Of a stretch of DNA of 7,676 nt, positions 5,791-7,676 are shown one piece after another; within the stretch, counting starts at the first letter, position 1, and each line of letters starts with the position of its first letter. The stretch spans positions 1 to 7,676 of the forward strand of contig CAYGGJ010000036.1 of NCBI GenBank assembly GCA_964349415.1, written 5' to 3'. The notes below the pieces were generated by a model that saw nothing but the letters and a program-made list of their open reading frames with translations, ran no database searches and was not told where the DNA came from. A program made the position numbers and the translations under genes. Source of the stretch: 2-01-FULL-40-42 sp964349415 (GTDB taxonomy: Bacteria; Patescibacteriota; Microgenomatia; UBA1406; GWC2-37-13).

Positions 5791-5986
5791 AGATTAAAAA
5801 AATAAAACTGCTCAAAATCTCCTTTGATTACTAAAGCAAAACTATAAGTATTTACTTCGCTTTCCTTAAGTTGGCCCTTCAATAAAAATTGTTCATGACC
5901 ACCTCATTTTGAGATGAAAGTTTTTAAAGTAGATTTCTTGAAGAATTCGTACCTCGAAAATTTAAGCAGATTTATTCTCTTAACCT
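5791..5986 (-). ncRNA. Putative structured small RNA, ~196 nt, 6S-like architecture
   Basis: The - strand RNA beginning at A5986 folds so that its ends pair: 5956-5986 with 5791-5821, 31 positions with 29 pairs and two U-U mismatches. Five pairs are G-U. In the + strand RNA these would be A-C mismatches, so the structure belongs to the - strand. Inside, 5938-5945 can pair with 5875-5882 (8 bp), and an apical hairpin at 5899-5917 has an 8-bp stem and 3-nt loop. This leaves an asymmetric central opening, about 10 nt on the 5' side and 53 nt on the 3' side. A near-consensus promoter is correctly spaced for A5986. Length and layout resemble 6S RNA, which mimics an open promoter and binds RNA polymerase; no conserved 6S sequence was recognised. 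The 3' end is uncertain: the 3' arm holds a U-rich stretch (5796-5807). No good reading frame lies within. An inverted-repeat element is the main alternative. Confidence 0.6.
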
Positions 5987-5992
5987 AGCTAT

Positions 5993-6021
5993 ATTATACC
6001 ACAGAGTACTTCATTTATCAA
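5993..6021 (-). promoter_or_regulatory. Near-consensus sigma70-type promoter of the putative small RNA
   Basis: On the - strand, TTGATA (6021-6016) is followed by a 17-nt spacer ending in TGG and then TATAAT (5998-5993): five of six -35 bases, ideal spacing, an extended TGn and a perfect -10. It is the strongest promoter seen in the window. The start is predicted 6 nt further on at A5986, the first paired base of the RNA helix. No protein gene follows on this strand. Confidence 0.75.
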
Positions 6022-6038
6022 TCTGTTAGTAAGACAGA
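6022..6038 (-). terminator. Small hairpin after the 494-aa gene, weak terminator candidate
   Basis: TCTGT (6022-6026) and ACAGA (6034-6038) form a 5-bp stem with a 7-nt loop just after the stop codon of the 494-aa gene and immediately before the -35 of the small-RNA promoter. There is no T-run, so it would be a poor intrinsic terminator. Confidence 0.2.
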
Positions 6039-6041
6039 GCG

Positions 6042-7526
6042 TTATGGTGCAAGTAGAGCTTCCATCTCTGCGCCGGCTTCAGAGGCCGCAAGTAATCTTT
6101 TATTAGCTCTTATAAGATTATTTAGTCTTGCAAACAAACCTTTCCCATCGGCAGGTCTGATAGCCAGAGCTTCGTGTAAAGATCTAAGATTACGTGGAAA
6201 AGAGGTATTTTTGATAATATCAGGTTCAGCAAGCGCCATTGAGAGATAATAAGCAAGTTCCGGAAGATTGTCTCCATAGCCTATGTATATACCAAGTTGT
6301 CCAAAATCTCCCTGGCCTCCACCCCAGTTACCTGTAAATTCATATTGGCCGTCGTTCAGTTTTACGGTTTGTCCTAAGTAGCGGCTGCCTACATTAATTT
6401 CTTCGGATTTCTCCGCCCTAGAAAATCCCTCGAATTTACCTGCGTAGCTCAACATTCCAACTTTTATCAAGCCCTCGAGCAGATCTTCATTCATGGTCCA
6501 ATCGAAATCAAGCCGGGACCTGTTAATTGTAAAAGTAAAAAAAGCGTGGTTTAATTCCGGAAGAATGGATTTCATATAATGCCAATTGGCAATCGTTACC
6601 GGGTATATGGATGGATTCATTCGTACTTCAATTACACCCCTGTCATTTCTTGAAAACTGAACGAAAGAATCCGCCTGATGTTGAGACATATTCAAAAGCG
6701 CAAGTCTTTGTAAAAATTTTGGGTGTGTAGATGTGGATTCAGAAGGAAAGTGAAACTCCGCCCCAACAGTGGGAAATCCATCAAATACAGCTTCTAAATT
6801 CTTAATGTCTGGAAGCATACCGTTCTCAACCAATTTCATTTTTGCAGCGTGTGACCGAAGCCTTGCCACCTGAGACAATCCCAAATCTCTTGTTTCTATT
6901 GGGACAACTGGATCTTCACTTACAGCCTCTCCCATTTGATACACATTTCGTATGAAATGTTCATCGGGAGACAAAGACCCTCCGGATATTACATACATTG
7001 TAATTGCACTAGCTATGGTTTCACCGCTTTTCGCATCTCCCAGTTTGGTCATGTTTGCGACAAAAGCCAAAGCTTCTGAGATTCTTGTCCGGTTTTGATC
7101 ACAGTCGATTGTATTGGTTGACAGATAGCGGACTAAAGCACCGAATATAAAAGAGATGCGGGAAGCTTGGTTTTCATCGATTTTTCTGTATTTTCTTATA
7201 ACGTCTGCGACAGGATCTTGATCAAAAGCAGGAATTAATCTGTCGGGACCTGAGTCTGGTCCCTTTGTGCCTGAAAACAATCTGTCCGTGGCATTTGGGC
7301 CGGAGAACACTATTCTAGGACCATTGAAGGCATTCGTAAAAAGAGAGGCAGCGCTAGTATCGTGGACCCACTCACCCTTATTAAGGAAAAACCATCCATT
7401 ACATTGCATCGCAAAATTAAGATCGCGAGTACGTTGTGATAAATGATCTGCTCCTGCAAGAAATGGTCCTTCCGCAGAAGCTCTGAAGCGGCTCACTGAT
7501 TGAGAATGAAGACTTTCCTTTCCCAT
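6042..7526 (-). CDS. Uncharacterised soluble protein, 494 aa
   Basis: I do not recognise this protein. It has no signal peptide, membrane segment or cysteine cluster and is probably cytoplasmic. The N-terminal third is mixed helical (RISFIFGALVRYLSTNT; RISEALAFVANMTKLGD). The central region looks most conserved in character: PTVGAEFHFPSE (252-263), then GVIEVRMNPSIYPVTIANWH (297-316) and HAFFTFTINRS. Two acidic strands of the form 'GxExxF' and 'hExRhxP' recall the metal-binding strands of glutamate-cysteine-ligase-like and amidoligase enzymes, but this is only suggestive. Near the C-terminus is a glycine-rich GNWGGGQGDFGQLGIYIGYG (399-418). The ATG is 3 nt after the stop of the upstream gene, with no Shine-Dalgarno, suggesting an operon with coupled translation. 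A TATAAT 2 nt before the ATG is too close to act as its promoter. Confidence 0.85.
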   Translation of the reverse strand: MGKESLHSQSVSRFRASAEGPFLAGADHLSQRTRDLNFAMQCNGWFFLNKGEWVHDTSAASLFTNAFNGPRIVFSGPNATDRLFSGTKGPDSGPDRLIPAFDQDPVADVIRKYRKIDENQASRISFIFGALVRYLSTNTIDCDQNRTRISEALAFVANMTKLGDAKSGETIASAITMYVISGGSLSPDEHFIRNVYQMGEAVSEDPVVPIETRDLGLSQVARLRSHAAKMKLVENGMLPDIKNLEAVFDGFPTVGAEFHFPSESTSTHPKFLQRLALLNMSQHQADSFVQFSRNDRGVIEVRMNPSIYPVTIANWHYMKSILPELNHAFFTFTINRSRLDFDWTMNEDLLEGLIKVGMLSYAGKFEGFSRAEKSEEINVGSRYLGQTVKLNDGQYEFTGNWGGGQGDFGQLGIYIGYGDNLPELAYYLSMALAEPDIIKNTSFPRNLRSLHEALAIRPADGKGLFARLNNLIRANKRLLAASEAGAEMEALLAP

Positions 7527-7529
7527 AGA

Positions 7530-7676
7530 TTATACGGGAACAGGAGCGCCGGGTTTTTTTACAGGTTCGCGCGTCGGAGATGGCGCGGGTTCTACGGGTC
7601 TTGGGGATCTTTTAGGAATGGCGGGGACATAGGGAACCTCTCGTCTTTTAGGGCCTTTCTCAGGGATTGATGGTTT
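7530..7676 (-). CDS. C-terminal tail of a gene extending beyond the window, proline-rich
   Basis: The - strand frame is open from the window edge to a TAA at 7530-7532, giving the last 48 residues of an incomplete protein. The tail is rich in proline and basic residues (for example VPYVPAIPKRSPRPVEPAPS, ending KKPGAPVPV), with no hydrophobic core, so it is probably a disordered extension or linker. Local GC content is higher than in neighbouring genes, as expected for proline, arginine and alanine codons. The stop is separated by 3 nt from the ATG of the 494-aa gene in the same frame, so the two are probably one transcription unit. A functional class cannot be assigned. Coding status is inferred from the open frame and tight spacing. 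Confidence 0.6.
   Translation of the reverse strand, partial: KPSIPEKGPKRREVPYVPAIPKRSPRPVEPAPSPTREPVKKPGAPVPV

Noticed and set aside
5800..5986. Minus-strand peptide-like frames in the gap (one reading VKRINLLKFSRYEFFKK and, after a stop, KGQLKESEVNTYSFALVIKG), suggesting a decayed gene.
   Set aside because: No start codon at the leaderless position, an in-frame stop between the two stretches, and no recognised family. The paired-arm structure explains the region better. A 5-codon ATG frame with a GAGG upstream is too short to support.
5791..5986. MITE-like element with 31-bp imperfect terminal inverted repeats.
   Set aside because: No clear target-site duplication flanks it, the transitions all favour - strand G-U pairing, and a promoter is exactly positioned. 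Not excluded without a search for other copies.
7527..7534. TATAAT on the - strand just before the 494-aa gene as its promoter.
   Set aside because: It ends only 2 nt before the ATG, so transcription would begin inside the coding sequence. It arises from the codons GTA-TAA-T at the end of the upstream gene.

Overview
The window looks like a chromosomal piece from a small-genome, moderately AT-rich bacterium, most likely a member of the Candidate Phyla Radiation (Patescibacteria, possibly the Microgenomates side). This is an inference. It rests on compact gene packing, core genes mixed with short lineage-restricted hypotheticals, near absence of Shine-Dalgarno sites, and -10 boxes placed right against start codons. 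No mobile element, CRISPR array or rRNA was seen.

Left part (1-4202, + strand): the C-terminal part of an Fe/Mn superoxide dismutase, a 95-aa hypothetical protein, glutamyl-tRNA synthetase (gltX), a single-pass membrane protein with an outer domain, a PD-(D/E)XK (RecB/Cas4-like) nuclease, and a 225-aa protein that may be a degenerate relative of that nuclease. The membrane protein and nuclease are one base apart and probably form an operon. The others appear to have their own promoters. Middle part (4205-5762): the ribosome-assembly GTPase Era on the - strand, converging to within 2 nt of the preceding gene. Era is divergent from a tRNA-Gln(UUG) gene, which is followed after only 8 nt by an RBBP9/YdeN-like alpha/beta hydrolase. 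Right part (6042-7676, - strand): the proline-rich tail of a gene that enters from beyond the window, then a 494-aa soluble protein of unknown function in the same apparent operon.

The most notable element lies in the 279-nt gap 5763-6041, which holds no convincing protein gene. A near-consensus sigma70-type promoter on the - strand (TTGATA, 17 nt, TGG-TATAAT) fires toward 5791-5986. Its expected start (A5986) coincides with the first base of a 31-position helix that pairs the two ends of a ~196-nt transcript. All five non-Watson-Crick transition differences between the arms are G-U pairs only in the - strand RNA. Size and layout (closing helix, asymmetric central opening, apical hairpin) resemble 6S RNA, but identity is not proven.

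A second theme is leaderless expression. gltX, the membrane protein gene, the gene at 3525 and era each have a -10 box ending 5-8 nt before the ATG, so transcription should begin at or next to the start codon. This promoter pattern also decides the start of the gene at 3525. Translation-related genes (gltX, era, tRNA-Gln, possibly a 6S-like RNA) are interspersed with nuclease-like and unknown genes, with no obvious single pathway linking them.
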